From NCBI GenBank assembly GCA_023488905.1, contig JAMDCQ010000014.1, positions 96,025 through 160,024 of the forward strand: a stretch of 64,000 nucleotides of DNA, read 5' to 3'. Below, piece after piece: positions 23,606 to 32,573 of the stretch. This DNA comes from Candidatus Bathyarchaeota archaeon (GTDB lineage: Archaea > Thermoproteota > Bathyarchaeia > Bathyarchaeales > Bathycorpusculaceae). The notes under the pieces were generated by a model, which saw nothing but the letters and a program-made list of their open reading frames with translations, was not told the origin of the DNA and did no database searches. The position numbers were made by a program, and so were the translations under genes. Each line of letters begins with the position of its first letter. The stretch's first letter is position 1.

Positions 23606-23735
23606 AGGGGGCACCGGCCCAGGAATACCGGCGCCCCACGACAGGTCTTGCTATAGGCAATCTATGATAGATGCGGGTAAACTGCTGAGCAGGGGCAGAA
23701 CCACTCAGCGTTCGCCCGTTTTTGATTCACCTGTA
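23606..23735 (-). ncRNA. possible structured small RNA
   Basis: On the minus strand a TATA box (TTTATATGC, 23757-23765) and a 17-bp operator precede a 130-nt region with a GCTGAG/CTCAGC hairpin and, at its 3' end, a very strong GC hairpin (GGGGCGCCGG with CCGGTGCCCC) followed by CTTCTATT. The layout of promoter, hairpins and terminator-like stem without an ORF suggests a small RNA. The class is unknown. Confidence 0.4.
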
Positions 23736-23737
23736 TT

Positions 23738-23765
23738 GGATGGATAATCCATCCGTGCATATAAA
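23738..23765 (-). promoter_or_regulatory. promoter with 17-bp operator GGATGGATAATCCATCC
   Basis: A perfect dyad GGATGGAT-A-ATCCATCC at 23738-23754 lies directly downstream of a minus-strand TATA box, where a bound repressor would block initiation. The same design, GGTTGGATAATCCAACC, occurs at 46416-46432 before the substrate-binding protein operon. Confidence 0.55.
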
Positions 23766-23871
23766 TTTTACTAAAAATCAACCTCAAGTTAAACTTAATA
23801 AACCAAAATTGAACATAAACGCATACCTAAAACAAAAAACTACAGAACCAACCCGCTAACCAAGACGAAAT

Positions 23872-23988
23872 CTACCTCTTAACACATTGCCCAGTTGCCG
23901 CGTCGAAATGGTTTGTGTCGCCGTAGTCGCAGCTTTTGCAGTCATTTTTCATGTCTTGCCCAAACGGGCAACCCTTCAAATCAGCCAT
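23872..23988 (-). CDS. 38-residue Cys-rich protein
   Basis: Small frame from ATG 23988, preceded by GTGAGTT: MADLKGCPFGQDMKNDCKSC then DYGDTNHFDAATGQCVKR. Four cysteines spaced C-x9-C-x2-C and a later C suit a small metal site. Such mini-proteins are common in archaea; function unknown. Confidence 0.6.
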   Translation of the reverse strand: MADLKGCPFGQDMKNDCKSCDYGDTNHFDAATGQCVKR

Positions 23989-24054
23989 ATCAACTCACTT
24001 TAATCTATGCTTTACTTTAGGGTTATATAAAACTGTAGATAACCTTTGGCCCAA

Positions 24055-24954
24055 TTAACTGTTTGAAGATAGAGTTTGCCCCAATCGCTGCAGATTTTCA
24101 AACATAACAAAATGTCCAGCACCACCAAAAACCTCCAGCCGCGCAGAAGGCACCAACCGCGTAATCTCATAGGCATTTGCGACTCGACAAGTTTTGTCTT
24201 CTGAACCGTGCCAAACCCACAATTTACCTTTGCCGACCGCTTCGAAGGGCAGAGCCCAGAGTTTTATGAACACCTGATGCTCCTCAATCACGGCTCTAAC
24301 TCCAGCATTGCCCTGTCGAAACGCTTCAGTCATAGACTGGTACATTAGCCCAACCCAATAGGAGTCATGGAGGAAAGCTAAATCCGTTTTTGAGCAGCCA
24401 CGTAGCAGCTGTTTACCTTGCGGGGTCGCCAAGAACGTTTGGGTATCGCCGTTGGATTTTAGCAGTTGGCGGCTGAGTTGCGTCATGGCTAATTCGCCTA
24501 TTTTGGGGATTTTCATGATGTATTGGGCGAGGGGCAGGTTGTGGGCGGTTGAAACGTCGAAGGGCAAAGCGGGTGCGGCAACTGTTACCGCGCAAGATAC
24601 ACGGTTGGGATTACATGTGAGGTATGCAAGTGCAAATGCGCCACCCCCCGACCAACCTAAAACCGCAAACTCGTCGAACCCCAAATAGTCTGCTAAGCAG
24701 GTGACGTCAGCATTGAAGCCCTGCAGGCTTCGGCGAGGCACATACGACGAATACCCATAGCCAGGTCGGTCAACACCAATCAACTGCAAAGGTGCGTTAG
24801 CGGCAAGTTCACGTAGGAGCAAAACTTCTAGGCGACTGCTGGCTGTTCCATGAAAGTACACCACAGGGTAACCTTCGCCCACGGTTGCGTATGCAAGTTT
24901 ACGTCCGTCAGGCAAAGGGCAAGTTTGAGCACTCAACCAATTCGCCAACAACAA
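24055..24954 (-). CDS. alpha/beta hydrolase
   Basis: 299 residues. Oxyanion motif VVYFHGTASSRLE, nucleophile elbow VLGWSGGGAFALAY (Ser), Asp in LWVWHGSEDKTC and His in FGGAGHFVMFE form the expected triad. The DRPGYGYSS motif places it near epoxide-hydrolase/haloperoxidase-like members. No signal peptide. Unrelated in detail to the hydrolase at 17.9 kb. Substrate unknown. Upstream lies tRNA-Gln. Confidence 0.83.
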   Translation of the reverse strand: MLLANWLSAQTCPLPDGRKLAYATVGEGYPVVYFHGTASSRLEVLLLRELAANAPLQLIGVDRPGYGYSSYVPRRSLQGFNADVTCLADYLGFDEFAVLGWSGGGAFALAYLTCNPNRVSCAVTVAAPALPFDVSTAHNLPLAQYIMKIPKIGELAMTQLSRQLLKSNGDTQTFLATPQGKQLLRGCSKTDLAFLHDSYWVGLMYQSMTEAFRQGNAGVRAVIEEHQVFIKLWALPFEAVGKGKLWVWHGSEDKTCRVANAYEITRLVPSARLEVFGGAGHFVMFENLQRLGQTLSSNS

Positions 24955-25007
24955 GTTACTCAGTTGCTTAAAGAGATATTAGGGTTTTACAAGCGCAAAC
25001 GGATGGT

Positions 25008-25083
25008 TGGTAGCCCAGAAGAGATTCGAACTCTTGTCAAGGGCTCCAGAGGCCCCTATGCTTGACCACTACACCACTGGGCT
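25008..25083 (-). tRNA. tRNA-Gln (anticodon CTG)
   Basis: Full cloverleaf: acceptor AGCCCAG/CTGGGCT, D-arm GGTGTAGTGGTCAAGCA, anticodon stem GGGGC/GCCCT with loop CTCTGGA (anticodon CTG), T-arm AAGAG-TTCGAAT-CTCTT. The 3' CCA is encoded. No intron. Confidence 0.95.
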
Positions 25084-25119
25084 GCAAACACACAGACATC
25101 GACGCACGGTTTTATAACT

Positions 25120-25338
25120 TTACCGTTGCATTTCTCCGCCGCCGTTCTTGGCTTTCAGCGCTTCCCGCACGCAGTAGCATTCCTGACTGACGGGGTTGTA
25201 GCTTTCGCAACGCCACAAGGTATCCACGATAGGATCCAAATTCTTTGCGTGCCGAGTGCTGCAGAACACTCTGTAGGGGTAATCGAAGCAGTTGTGCCCA
25301 TCGCAGTTACCGCAGAATTCTCCTTCGACACCGCTCAT
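25120..25338 (-). CDS. Cys-rich small protein coupled to deoxyhypusine synthase gene
   Basis: 72 residues with ten cysteine or histidine metal-ligand candidates, including FCGNCDGHNC, VFCSTRHAKN, WRCESY and QECYCVREA. The layout suggests two small zinc sites. Its ATG overlaps the stop of dys (ATGA at 25335-25338), so it is translated with it. I do not recognise the family; a link to hypusine formation is only positional. Confidence 0.7.
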   Translation of the reverse strand: MSGVEGEFCGNCDGHNCFDYPYRVFCSTRHAKNLDPIVDTLWRCESYNPVSQECYCVREALKAKNGGGEMQR

Positions 25339-26375
25339 GCCGTTTTTCCCTTGCTTGCCTGTTTTGTTCTCTGTAAAAAGGGTTGACGCTTAAAGTCCCT
25401 TCCAAGCCGTTCAGTCACAGAAGCCACCACAAACGGAAAAACCATCAACGCCTCCCCGATGACCATAACGTGGTCTGCGGAGCCCTTCATTTTTCCCCAA
25501 CTCACCGTCTCCTCCAAAGTGGAGCCCGACAAGCCACCGGTTTCAGGTCGATCCATTGTTATGACGACAGCGTAATCTAGGCCCTTTTTGGAGGCTAAAG
25601 TGGAGGATTGGATGGTGTTACGGGGGACTCCGCCGCCGATGATTATCATGCCGTTTTTTGACGAGTCGGCGCATATGCCGCAGATGGTCGGGACGTCTTT
25701 GAAGGCATCGAGTTTGAGCACGTCTTGTTGGTCCTGCTGTTGGCTGGAGTGTAGCCAATGGATGAAACCGAATTCTGAGTCACGCACTGCAGGAAGGAAA
25801 ATGGGCACGTTTTCTTCGTATGCCGCACGCAGAATCGAGTTTTTGTCTTCTAAGCGTTTGCCGATTTCGTAAGTGAACTCGTCTGAGCCTAAACTTTCGC
25901 CCTTGCGTTCCCGTGCTATGTCGGTGTACATGTCTGAGAATTTGAAATCGAGCTTAACATAGTCCTCTTCAGGCACAAAGAGGTCATAGATGCGGAACAG
26001 ATGGTACTTGTAGAGTTCTTGGTCGTTAACTGCCCAGCCGCCTTTGTAGTGGTGTCCGCCGATGGCTTCGATGGCGTCGTGAACCATACATGCACCTGTG
26101 CTCACGATTACGTCGACAAGGTGGTTGCGGATTAAGTCGGCAACTAAGGTGCGCATGCCAGCGGGGACCACGGCGCCTGACAGCCCCAGAAACACGGTGC
26201 ATTCGGGGTCTTTTAGCATCTTCTCGTAGGTGTCGCATGCTGCCGCCAGTCTTCCAGCGCCGAACGAGCCTGAATTGCTGAATTGCTGCATAAGCTGGTC
26301 GACGGTTAATGTGCCTGCTATTTTTATGTGGTTTACGGGTTCTTTTAGGTAGTCGCTTCGGTCCATTAGCTGCAC
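25335..26375 (-). CDS. dys: deoxyhypusine synthase
   Basis: Transfers the aminobutyl group of spermidine to a lysine of translation factor aIF5A, in the cytoplasm. 346 residues, normal length. Family motifs: NSGSFGAGRLA, FLGLSGAVVPAGMRTLV, STGACMVHDAIEAIGG, NAD-binding FKDVPTICGICADSSKNG and GGGVPRN, and the C-terminal EETVSWGKMKGSA whose Lys corresponds to the catalytic lysine of the human enzyme. A small Cys-rich gene is coupled downstream. Confidence 0.95.
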   Translation of the reverse strand: MQLMDRSDYLKEPVNHIKIAGTLTVDQLMQQFSNSGSFGAGRLAAACDTYEKMLKDPECTVFLGLSGAVVPAGMRTLVADLIRNHLVDVIVSTGACMVHDAIEAIGGHHYKGGWAVNDQELYKYHLFRIYDLFVPEEDYVKLDFKFSDMYTDIARERKGESLGSDEFTYEIGKRLEDKNSILRAAYEENVPIFLPAVRDSEFGFIHWLHSSQQQDQQDVLKLDAFKDVPTICGICADSSKNGMIIIGGGVPRNTIQSSTLASKKGLDYAVVITMDRPETGGLSGSTLEETVSWGKMKGSADHVMVIGEALMVFPFVVASVTERLGRDFKRQPFLQRTKQASKGKTA

Positions 26376-26502
26376 CTAAGGGTAGGTTATGTCTGGATTA
26401 GGGAAATAGGTTTCGTTACTCTAAATGCAAAGGTTTAGTCTAAAAAATTTGCTAAGCAGGTTAAACAAAAAAGAGAAGGGGGAATTGGTTTGTTTAGTTG
26501 TT

Positions 26503-29250
26503 TTATGGGCGTTTTCTAATCATCAAGATGGTCAAGAGACCAACAACGATGATTGCAACGAACAAGCCTGCGATTGCTGGGATGAAGTATGTGTCTGCGA
26601 TTGATGCTGGTGGAGCTTCAGTTGGTGCGGGTGTTGCGGGTGCGGGGTCAACGTTGAATGCGGTAACTGCGTGTGATGGCCAGTATGACTCGCTACCTGG
26701 GAATGATGCGTAGACTGTGTATTTGCCTTCGATGTCTGGCATCCAGTTCAAGCTGAAGAAGCCGTCTGCGTCTGCAGTGGTTGTTCCAATGGATCGGTAG
26801 TTGCCGTTAGCATCAACAACGTTCAATTCAACAGTCACACCTGTGGCGTTGGTTGGGCGTGGTTTTTGCATGTAGACGTATTCCATCCATGCGCTCATAC
26901 TTTCGTCAGAGACTGCGGGAACGCCGTTGGGGAATCGTAGCGATTGCTCGGATTGCTTTGTTCCTGGCGAAATGTCCATAACGCTGCCTTTTATCATAAC
27001 GCTGCTGCCGAATTGTACTACGTCAGTTGCATCGACTGTTGTGCTGCTTGCGCCTTTGCCGACTGCGTAAACTTGGTGGTCGTAGTTGTTCCAGTAGGTG
27101 AGGATGCCGTCTGCGATTGCCATGGTGCCTGGATTAGCCCAGCCCATCATACTCCAGACTTCTTCACCTGTGTTAACGTCGTAAACTCTTGTCTTTGCGC
27201 CTTTGAGCAGCGGTGTGTCTGCTGAGTGCTCGTGGGTTCCAATGTAGATTTTGTTGTCAGCGGTTACGCCGTGGAATAGTGTGTAGTACTTGAAGATCTC
27301 TCCGCCTGTAGGTGCTTCCTGCTTCCAGAGCAAAGTTCCATTGTAGAGGTCATAGGCGTAAGTTGCGCCAGTGTATCCTGTGGTGAAGAGTTTACCGTGT
27401 GAAATGGAACTGCCGTAGACGTTCATTAAGCTGACCCAGCTGAAGTAGCCGAATGGGTTGAAGTCAGCTTGTGCTTCGCTTTCCCAGAGTTTGTTGCCTG
27501 TGTAGATGTCATATACTTGGAATTTAAGGTCGGGCATATGTTGGAAGACAAATGCGCCTTCGCCAGCGCGGATGTATATGTTCTGTGAGCCGTCGTTGAA
27601 TGTCATTTGATAGTTCTTGCTCCAGAGTACTCGTCCTACTTCGCCCTCTTTGATGCTGATTGCAGTTAGTGTGGTCTCTTCTGCATTGTGATAGCTCAGT
27701 GAGCTTGTGCCCGCTGTTGGGAAGGTGCCGTTGCTAATTAGAACTACATCGTTGTAGTATGCTGCTCTGATTGTTGGTGCGCTTGTTCCAGTGCCTGTTG
27801 GTTTGATGTTCAATGTGGTGTTAAAGTCATAGGTATGTATCAGTCCAGCTCCGTATGTAGTCTGTATGCTTACAGTTGCTGCAAGGCTTGCGTTTCTAAC
27901 TCCTAGGCTTTGGCCGCCGTTTCCGGTTGGTGAGGTGAATACTCTCGATGAGTTCCATTGGTAAAGTCGCCAGACAGGGTTTGATGTTGTGCCTTCATTC
28001 TGTAGAATGTATTTTAGAATTTCGCCTTTTGGACCGATTGCTTCAACGCCGCCTGTAGGTACATTGGTAATGTTTAGTGGGAATGTGGTTCCGTAGCGTG
28101 GGTGAATAAATGCATCTCCGCCGAAGTTGCTTGCGAATATCATGCCGGGGTTGACAACTCCGTGTTGGTTCATGTCATCCCAGTCATAGTAGTAGCCAAA
28201 TGATGGTGTTATGCTCATTGTTTGATTGCGCCATATTTCTTTGCCGGTCTTTAGGTCAACGCATACCCAGTCGCCTCCAGCGGTACCAGCCCAAGCTTTT
28301 GGTTCTTTGTAGAGGAGTCTTCCGTGCATGATGATCTCTGTGCCCAAGTATCTTGTTTGGTACTGGTGTCCAGCGTTGAATACTTCACCTGGTTTAGAGA
28401 AGTAATCGTCTCCACCGACAACTCCTCCGTCTTCGGTTACTTTAGTCCATAGTATGTGTCCGCTGTTTGGTCCAATGCCCTCCGTTTGGACTCTGTTGTT
28501 TGTACTTCCAAAGTGGCGGTCCTTCGCGTTGCCAAGCCAGTTTGATGAAACTTGGCCCCATTCGTTGTTCTGTCCTTCTATTGGACGAGTCCAGTATTCC
28601 GTTGGGAGCGGGTAGATTGTTGTTGCACCGAATTCAGCTGGATCTTCCTGTACATTCACTGTGTATGTGCGGTTGCTGGATAGGAAAGTTACGCCATAGT
28701 AGTCTATTGGACGCCCTGACTGGAAGCCGCCGGTGTTGGTGTATTTATAGAGCCATTTAAGTTCTTCAAAGACAACCGTTACTGAGTAGTTACCTATTGA
28801 AGTAGGTGTATAGTAAGTAAACGTTGTTCCTGTTGAGTCAGAGACAAGTGAGCCGCTTGAGGGAATTCTTTCAGTTGTTCCGTCTGGCTTTGTGACGTCT
28901 ACATGGTATCTATATCGGATGTCGTTGCCTTCAGAAGCTCCCAGAGGAACTTGCGGGTTGAATATAACCATAGAGAATCTCTGACCGACACCTACAGGGT
29001 TCGGTGAGATAGTGGCGTATGTCCAAGTGGGAACTCTGTCGTGATATCGGTTCCACATGAGTAACCTGATATTAGAAGCGTCCATATCGGTGCCATCAGC
29101 GTTCTTTAAGTCCCAAGTCATGCCTGCATCGATCGCTGCTTGAGTCGCACTGTCGTATGCTGAGATTGTTGGTATCACTGATATTGCCATGGAGGATATG
29201 AGAATTATAGCTACAATTGTTGCGAATTGTTGTTTTTTTACTATTTTCAT
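26503..29250 (-). CDS. large secreted PQQ-repeat-like surface protein
   Basis: 915 residues: signal peptide (about 1-31, IVAIILISSMAISVIPTISA), an Ig-like N-terminal part, a PQQ/YVTN-like beta-propeller core with repeated VCVDLKTGKEIWR / DIYTGNKLWES / DLYNGTLLWKQ motifs, a carboxypeptidase-regulatory-like Ig domain near 790-870 (VDANGNYRSIGTTTADADGF), a Pro/Ala/Thr linker and a C-terminal membrane helix ending ILMIRKRP. So it is anchored outside the membrane. A paralogue with the same end is at 51168-53774. Binding of PQQ itself is not implied. Probable cell-surface or adhesion role. Confidence 0.88.
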   Translation of the reverse strand: MKIVKKQQFATIVAIILISSMAISVIPTISAYDSATQAAIDAGMTWDLKNADGTDMDASNIRLLMWNRYHDRVPTWTYATISPNPVGVGQRFSMVIFNPQVPLGASEGNDIRYRYHVDVTKPDGTTERIPSSGSLVSDSTGTTFTYYTPTSIGNYSVTVVFEELKWLYKYTNTGGFQSGRPIDYYGVTFLSSNRTYTVNVQEDPAEFGATTIYPLPTEYWTRPIEGQNNEWGQVSSNWLGNAKDRHFGSTNNRVQTEGIGPNSGHILWTKVTEDGGVVGGDDYFSKPGEVFNAGHQYQTRYLGTEIIMHGRLLYKEPKAWAGTAGGDWVCVDLKTGKEIWRNQTMSITPSFGYYYDWDDMNQHGVVNPGMIFASNFGGDAFIHPRYGTTFPLNITNVPTGGVEAIGPKGEILKYILQNEGTTSNPVWRLYQWNSSRVFTSPTGNGGQSLGVRNASLAATVSIQTTYGAGLIHTYDFNTTLNIKPTGTGTSAPTIRAAYYNDVVLISNGTFPTAGTSSLSYHNAEETTLTAISIKEGEVGRVLWSKNYQMTFNDGSQNIYIRAGEGAFVFQHMPDLKFQVYDIYTGNKLWESEAQADFNPFGYFSWVSLMNVYGSSISHGKLFTTGYTGATYAYDLYNGTLLWKQEAPTGGEIFKYYTLFHGVTADNKIYIGTHEHSADTPLLKGAKTRVYDVNTGEEVWSMMGWANPGTMAIADGILTYWNNYDHQVYAVGKGASSTTVDATDVVQFGSSVMIKGSVMDISPGTKQSEQSLRFPNGVPAVSDESMSAWMEYVYMQKPRPTNATGVTVELNVVDANGNYRSIGTTTADADGFFSLNWMPDIEGKYTVYASFPGSESYWPSHAVTAFNVDPAPATPAPTEAPPASIADTYFIPAIAGLFVAIIVVGLLTILMIRKRP

Positions 29251-29490
29251 TTTCTTTTCTCCTAATGTTAGGCAGTTAGCTAGTTTCGAGAACTCGCATG
29301 ACTGCCTGACTCTTCAACATCGCAGTAAATTGTATATAAATTCGATGAACTTCTAGTGACTTTCGAAAAAATTACAACTGCTAAGGCATATACTGCAGCA
29401 TTTATATAAAAAATACATTTTTTTTAGCCCTTCAAAACCCAATATGGATAAAAAAATGCCGTCATCAACGCTTAATCTTCCAAAAAAAGC

Positions 29491-29769
29491 TCATACAGAA
29501 AGCCCCATGCTCCTAAGGAAATCTTTAGATTTTTGAATTTGCGCCAAACACTTCAAACCCTTTGAAGTAATTAAAAGGCCCTCGTCTGTTCGGCGAACCA
29601 TCTCTAAAGCAACGAAATGATCCAAAATTTTCTGAAACCGGTCATAAGGAATGTTTGCTCGGCGAGCAACACGCGTCGGGCTTGCCTTTCCAAGCTTGCC
29701 ACCTTCACGGCATAAGCAGTCAAGTATGGCCGAGTAAATATCGACCTTGCTTCGTTTGCTAGCCGTCAA
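29491..29769 (-). CDS. winged-helix transcriptional regulator
   Basis: 92-residue winged-helix protein: SAILDCLCREGG, PTRVARRANIPYDRFQKILDH (recognition helix) and the wing LEMVRRTDEGLLITSKGLKCL. It matches the HTH_45-type archaeal regulators that are often paired with membrane proteins. Its start overlaps the stop of the upstream seven-helix protein gene (ATGA at 29766-29769), so the two probably act together, perhaps with the membrane protein as sensor. Confidence 0.85.
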   Translation of the reverse strand: MTASKRSKVDIYSAILDCLCREGGKLGKASPTRVARRANIPYDRFQKILDHFVALEMVRRTDEGLLITSKGLKCLAQIQKSKDFLRSMGLSV

Positions 29770-30446
29770 ATTGCTGGGGACACCTTCTTGCTAGTTAAGT
29801 AGTATATCCGAATGAATAACGCCAAACCGATAATCGCTGCAATCTGAGAGCCTATCAATGCAACTTGACCGCCGTCTAATTTATAGATTAAAAATGAAAA
29901 TTGCCCCAACCAGATGAAAGCAAATGCGACCGGAGCACTTATCAAACCAGAAATACCCTCTGTTGCCAGCTCCAACTTTCTAATTATAAAGAAAACAATG
30001 TATGAAAGCAAGCCGAGATTCACTAAAGTGAATAGTAGATTGTAAGAGTAGACAGAAGCTATCACGGATGGATTAATAGCTAATAGAAAACCAAAAGCAC
30101 AGATCACTAAAACAATAGCCCATAACGCAATCGCTAAAAGATTGTGCCTAGTTGCTTTTTGCGATCTCCCTGAAAGGAAATATGAAAAAGTAATTAATGC
30201 AAACCCCGCAGTTTGGGTCGCTACGCGCAGCCACATAAGTGAACTGGAAAAACTATCAATCGCAGTGTAGAAGAATAAGTGAACTCCGAGGAAGGTGTAG
30301 GATGTTGCTAGGAGCAAGAAGCCTAGAGGGAGACCAAGTAGGATAACTGAGTGCTGTGATCTGTAGACTTTGAAGAATAGGTAAGTAAGCGACAAAGATA
30401 GTATGATAGCGGCAAGCCCAAGAGTTTTTATTAATATTGAAATCAT
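29766..30446 (-). CDS. seven-helix membrane protein coupled to a winged-helix regulator
   Basis: 226 residues with about seven hydrophobic helices (for example SILIKTLGLAAIILSLSLTY, GLPLGFLLLATSYTFLGV and GLLSYIVFFII) and short polar loops. It resembles archaeal membrane sensors of unknown ligand that are encoded with HTH proteins. No enzymatic motif. Coupled by ATGA to the winged-helix gene. Confidence 0.75.
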   Translation of the reverse strand: MISILIKTLGLAAIILSLSLTYLFFKVYRSQHSVILLGLPLGFLLLATSYTFLGVHLFFYTAIDSFSSSLMWLRVATQTAGFALITFSYFLSGRSQKATRHNLLAIALWAIVLVICAFGFLLAINPSVIASVYSYNLLFTLVNLGLLSYIVFFIIRKLELATEGISGLISAPVAFAFIWLGQFSFLIYKLDGGQVALIGSQIAAIIGLALFIRIYYLTSKKVSPAI

Positions 30447-30576
30447 GGAAGCATCTGGTCCCCTTTAATCCAGAAGTTTATTGAGGGTTTAGATTTAAAC
30501 TTAGTCTAAAATCAACCGAAAATTGCACTTGTATTAATCGAGGTGGTAAAACTGATAACTGATTCTCACATAAACT

Positions 30577-30737
30577 TTAAATCAAAAAGGTATTCTGATC
30601 TGCTTGTAGTTTCCGCCACAACCCGCCAGCAACCCACCACAAATCCAGAACCCAAAAAGCAAACTGCCCCACAGTCCACGAGAAGATGAAGAATAAGGGC
30701 GGCACCCTCTTCTTCTTTAACTAGAAAAAACAAAATT
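30577..30737 (-). mobile_element. MITE-like element R4, copy of the 54.9-kb element
   Basis: The minus strand from about 30737 to 30600 is over 90 percent identical to 54975-55110 on the plus strand, including AAAGAAGAAGAGGGTG and GTGGGTTGCTGGCGGGTTGT. The left inverted end is cut off after CAATTTTG, and the right end is diverged (CTTTTTGATTTAAAG). It fills the gap between cysS and the membrane-protein gene. Confidence 0.75.
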
Positions 30738-30748
30738 GGGCGGCGGAA

Positions 30749-32164
30749 CTAAGCTTTCTCTTTGTGCCACCTTATGCCCTGCGCGGTGTCTTCAAGTACG
30801 ATGCCCATGGCTTTGAGTTGGGCTCGGATCTCATCGGCTTCTTTCCAGTTCTTGGCTTTTCGAGCTGTCTCACGCTTCTGCACCAACGCATCAATGTCTT
30901 GGGGCAATGCCTCTTCCACTTCCACTTTGCCGATAACCCCCAAAACCTCGTCAAGCCGCATCATCAAGCCTCCAGCCTCCGCCGCCTCAGCCTTGCTGAC
31001 CAAATTAGCGTCGAGCAGCGCATTCATTTCCCGCACGAAATCGAACAGTGAGGAGAGCGCGATGCCGATGTTTAGGTCGTCGTCCATGGAGCCGCCGAAG
31101 CACGCCTCAAGTTTAGCGGTTAAGGTGGCGACTTTTCCAGTAGCCGTTGTGCCCTCAGCTTCGTGGAGTCGCCTCACAAAATTTCGTAGCCGCTCTACCG
31201 CTGACTTTGCAGCTTCCAGCCCCTCAAAGGTGAAGTTGAATTGCTGCCGATAATGCGTACTCATCAGTAGGTAGCGTATGGCGATAGGGTCGTAGCCTTT
31301 GGCGAGGAGGTCGCGGAGCGTGTAAAAGTTGCCGAAGCGTTTGCTCATTTTTTTACCTTCGACTTGGAGGTGCTCGTTGTGCATCCAGTAGTGGACGAAG
31401 GTTTTGCCTGTGGCGGCTTCGGATTGGGCGATTTCGTTTTCGTGGTGGGGAAACATGTTGTCTACTCCGCCGCAGTGAATGTCAAAGGTTTCGCCAAGGT
31501 ATTTTGTGCTCATGGCGGAGCATTCGATGTGCCAGCCTGGTCTGCCCTTACCCAACTCGGTCTCCCAAAAAACGTCGCCGTCCTCCGGCGTCCAAGCTTT
31601 CCAAAGAGCGAAGTCTTGGGCTTCTTCTTTGGCGTATTCGTCTTGGCTGACGCGTGCGCCTGCTTTGAGTTCGCCGACTTTTAGGTGGCTGAGTTTGCCG
31701 TATTCGGGAAACTTGCAGACCGAGAAGTATATTGAGCCGTCTTCGCCCTTGTAAGCGACGCCCTTAGCCATCAACGTCTTGATTATCTGGATCATTTCGG
31801 GGATGTGGTCAGTGGCTTTGGGGTACACGTCGGCAGGCAGGATGTTGAGGGCTTTTATATCCTCAAAGAAGGCTTTCACGTAGAAATCCGTGAACTGGCG
31901 CAGTGGGATGCCCTGTTTTTGGCTGCCTTTGATGGTTTTGTCGTCTATGTCAGTTAGGTTCATGATGTGGGTGACTTTGTAGCCGCGGTAAGTCAGCCAG
32001 CGCTTCAGTAGGTCTTCAAAGAGGAAGGCGCGGAAGTTGCCGATGTGCGCGTAATCGTAAACTGTGGGCCCGCAAGTGTAGACTTTAGCTTTTCCAGCTT
32101 CAAGAGGCACAAAGGTTTCTTTTTTTCGGGTCAAGGTGTTAAAAAGGCAGATGTTTGTTTGCAT
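30749..32164 (-). CDS. cysS: cysteinyl-tRNA synthetase
   Basis: Charges tRNA-Cys with cysteine. 471 residues. The class I HIGH motif is AHIGNF (39-44), KMSKR is in EGKKMSKRFGN, and zinc ligands include Cys31 (YTCGPTVYD) and the HIECSAMSTKYLG and HCGGVDNMFPHHENE segments. The C-terminal anticodon-binding region ends VLEDTAQGIRWHKEKA. A complete, normal bacterial-type CysRS; its presence means tRNA-dependent cysteine formation via SepRS is not required. A HicB-like gene lies upstream on the same strand. Confidence 0.96.
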   Translation of the reverse strand: MQTNICLFNTLTRKKETFVPLEAGKAKVYTCGPTVYDYAHIGNFRAFLFEDLLKRWLTYRGYKVTHIMNLTDIDDKTIKGSQKQGIPLRQFTDFYVKAFFEDIKALNILPADVYPKATDHIPEMIQIIKTLMAKGVAYKGEDGSIYFSVCKFPEYGKLSHLKVGELKAGARVSQDEYAKEEAQDFALWKAWTPEDGDVFWETELGKGRPGWHIECSAMSTKYLGETFDIHCGGVDNMFPHHENEIAQSEAATGKTFVHYWMHNEHLQVEGKKMSKRFGNFYTLRDLLAKGYDPIAIRYLLMSTHYRQQFNFTFEGLEAAKSAVERLRNFVRRLHEAEGTTATGKVATLTAKLEACFGGSMDDDLNIGIALSSLFDFVREMNALLDANLVSKAEAAEAGGLMMRLDEVLGVIGKVEVEEALPQDIDALVQKRETARKAKNWKEADEIRAQLKAMGIVLEDTAQGIRWHKEKA

Positions 32165-32242
32165 GCAGGTTATCTTCCCTTTAGTAGTTTGAGGAATTTT
32201 TCTAAAATCTTGATTAATTGACTTGGCTTGATTGGTGGAATT

Positions 32243-32467
32243 TTAGGCAAGGGCTTTCACTTTTTGTATGCCCACAACTTTTTCTTTCAACATCTCTTTC
32301 TTCTCTTCTGCGGAGAGAGTTTCCCAGTAAAGGTCGATGGCTTCTTTTGCGTTTTCCATAACTTCAGCCAATGTGTCGCCTTGTGTGTGACACCCCAGCA
32401 AGGCAGGTGCTATGGCCACGTAGCCGCCTGTCTCGTCTTCTAGAAGCACAACGTCGAAATCTCGCAT
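32243..32467 (-). CDS. HicB-like (UPF0150) protein
   Basis: 74 residues with the HicB partial-RNase H fold: FDVVLLEDETGGYVAIAPALLGCHTQGDTLAEVMENAKEAI. The family acts as antitoxin for HicA mRNA interferases. No HicA gene is adjacent on either side, and the DNA-binding tail of full HicB is missing, so it may be a solitary antitoxin or have another role. Confidence 0.82.
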   Translation of the reverse strand: MRDFDVVLLEDETGGYVAIAPALLGCHTQGDTLAEVMENAKEAIDLYWETLSAEEKKEMLKEKVVGIQKVKALA

Positions 32468-32573
32468 TCAACTCGCCAACATACTAAATACAACAGCCGA
32501 AATTATTTAAGCATACGCTGCACGAAAATAGTTTTTTAAACCATTAGTGCTTACTTGTTGACTCGTGAACTAA

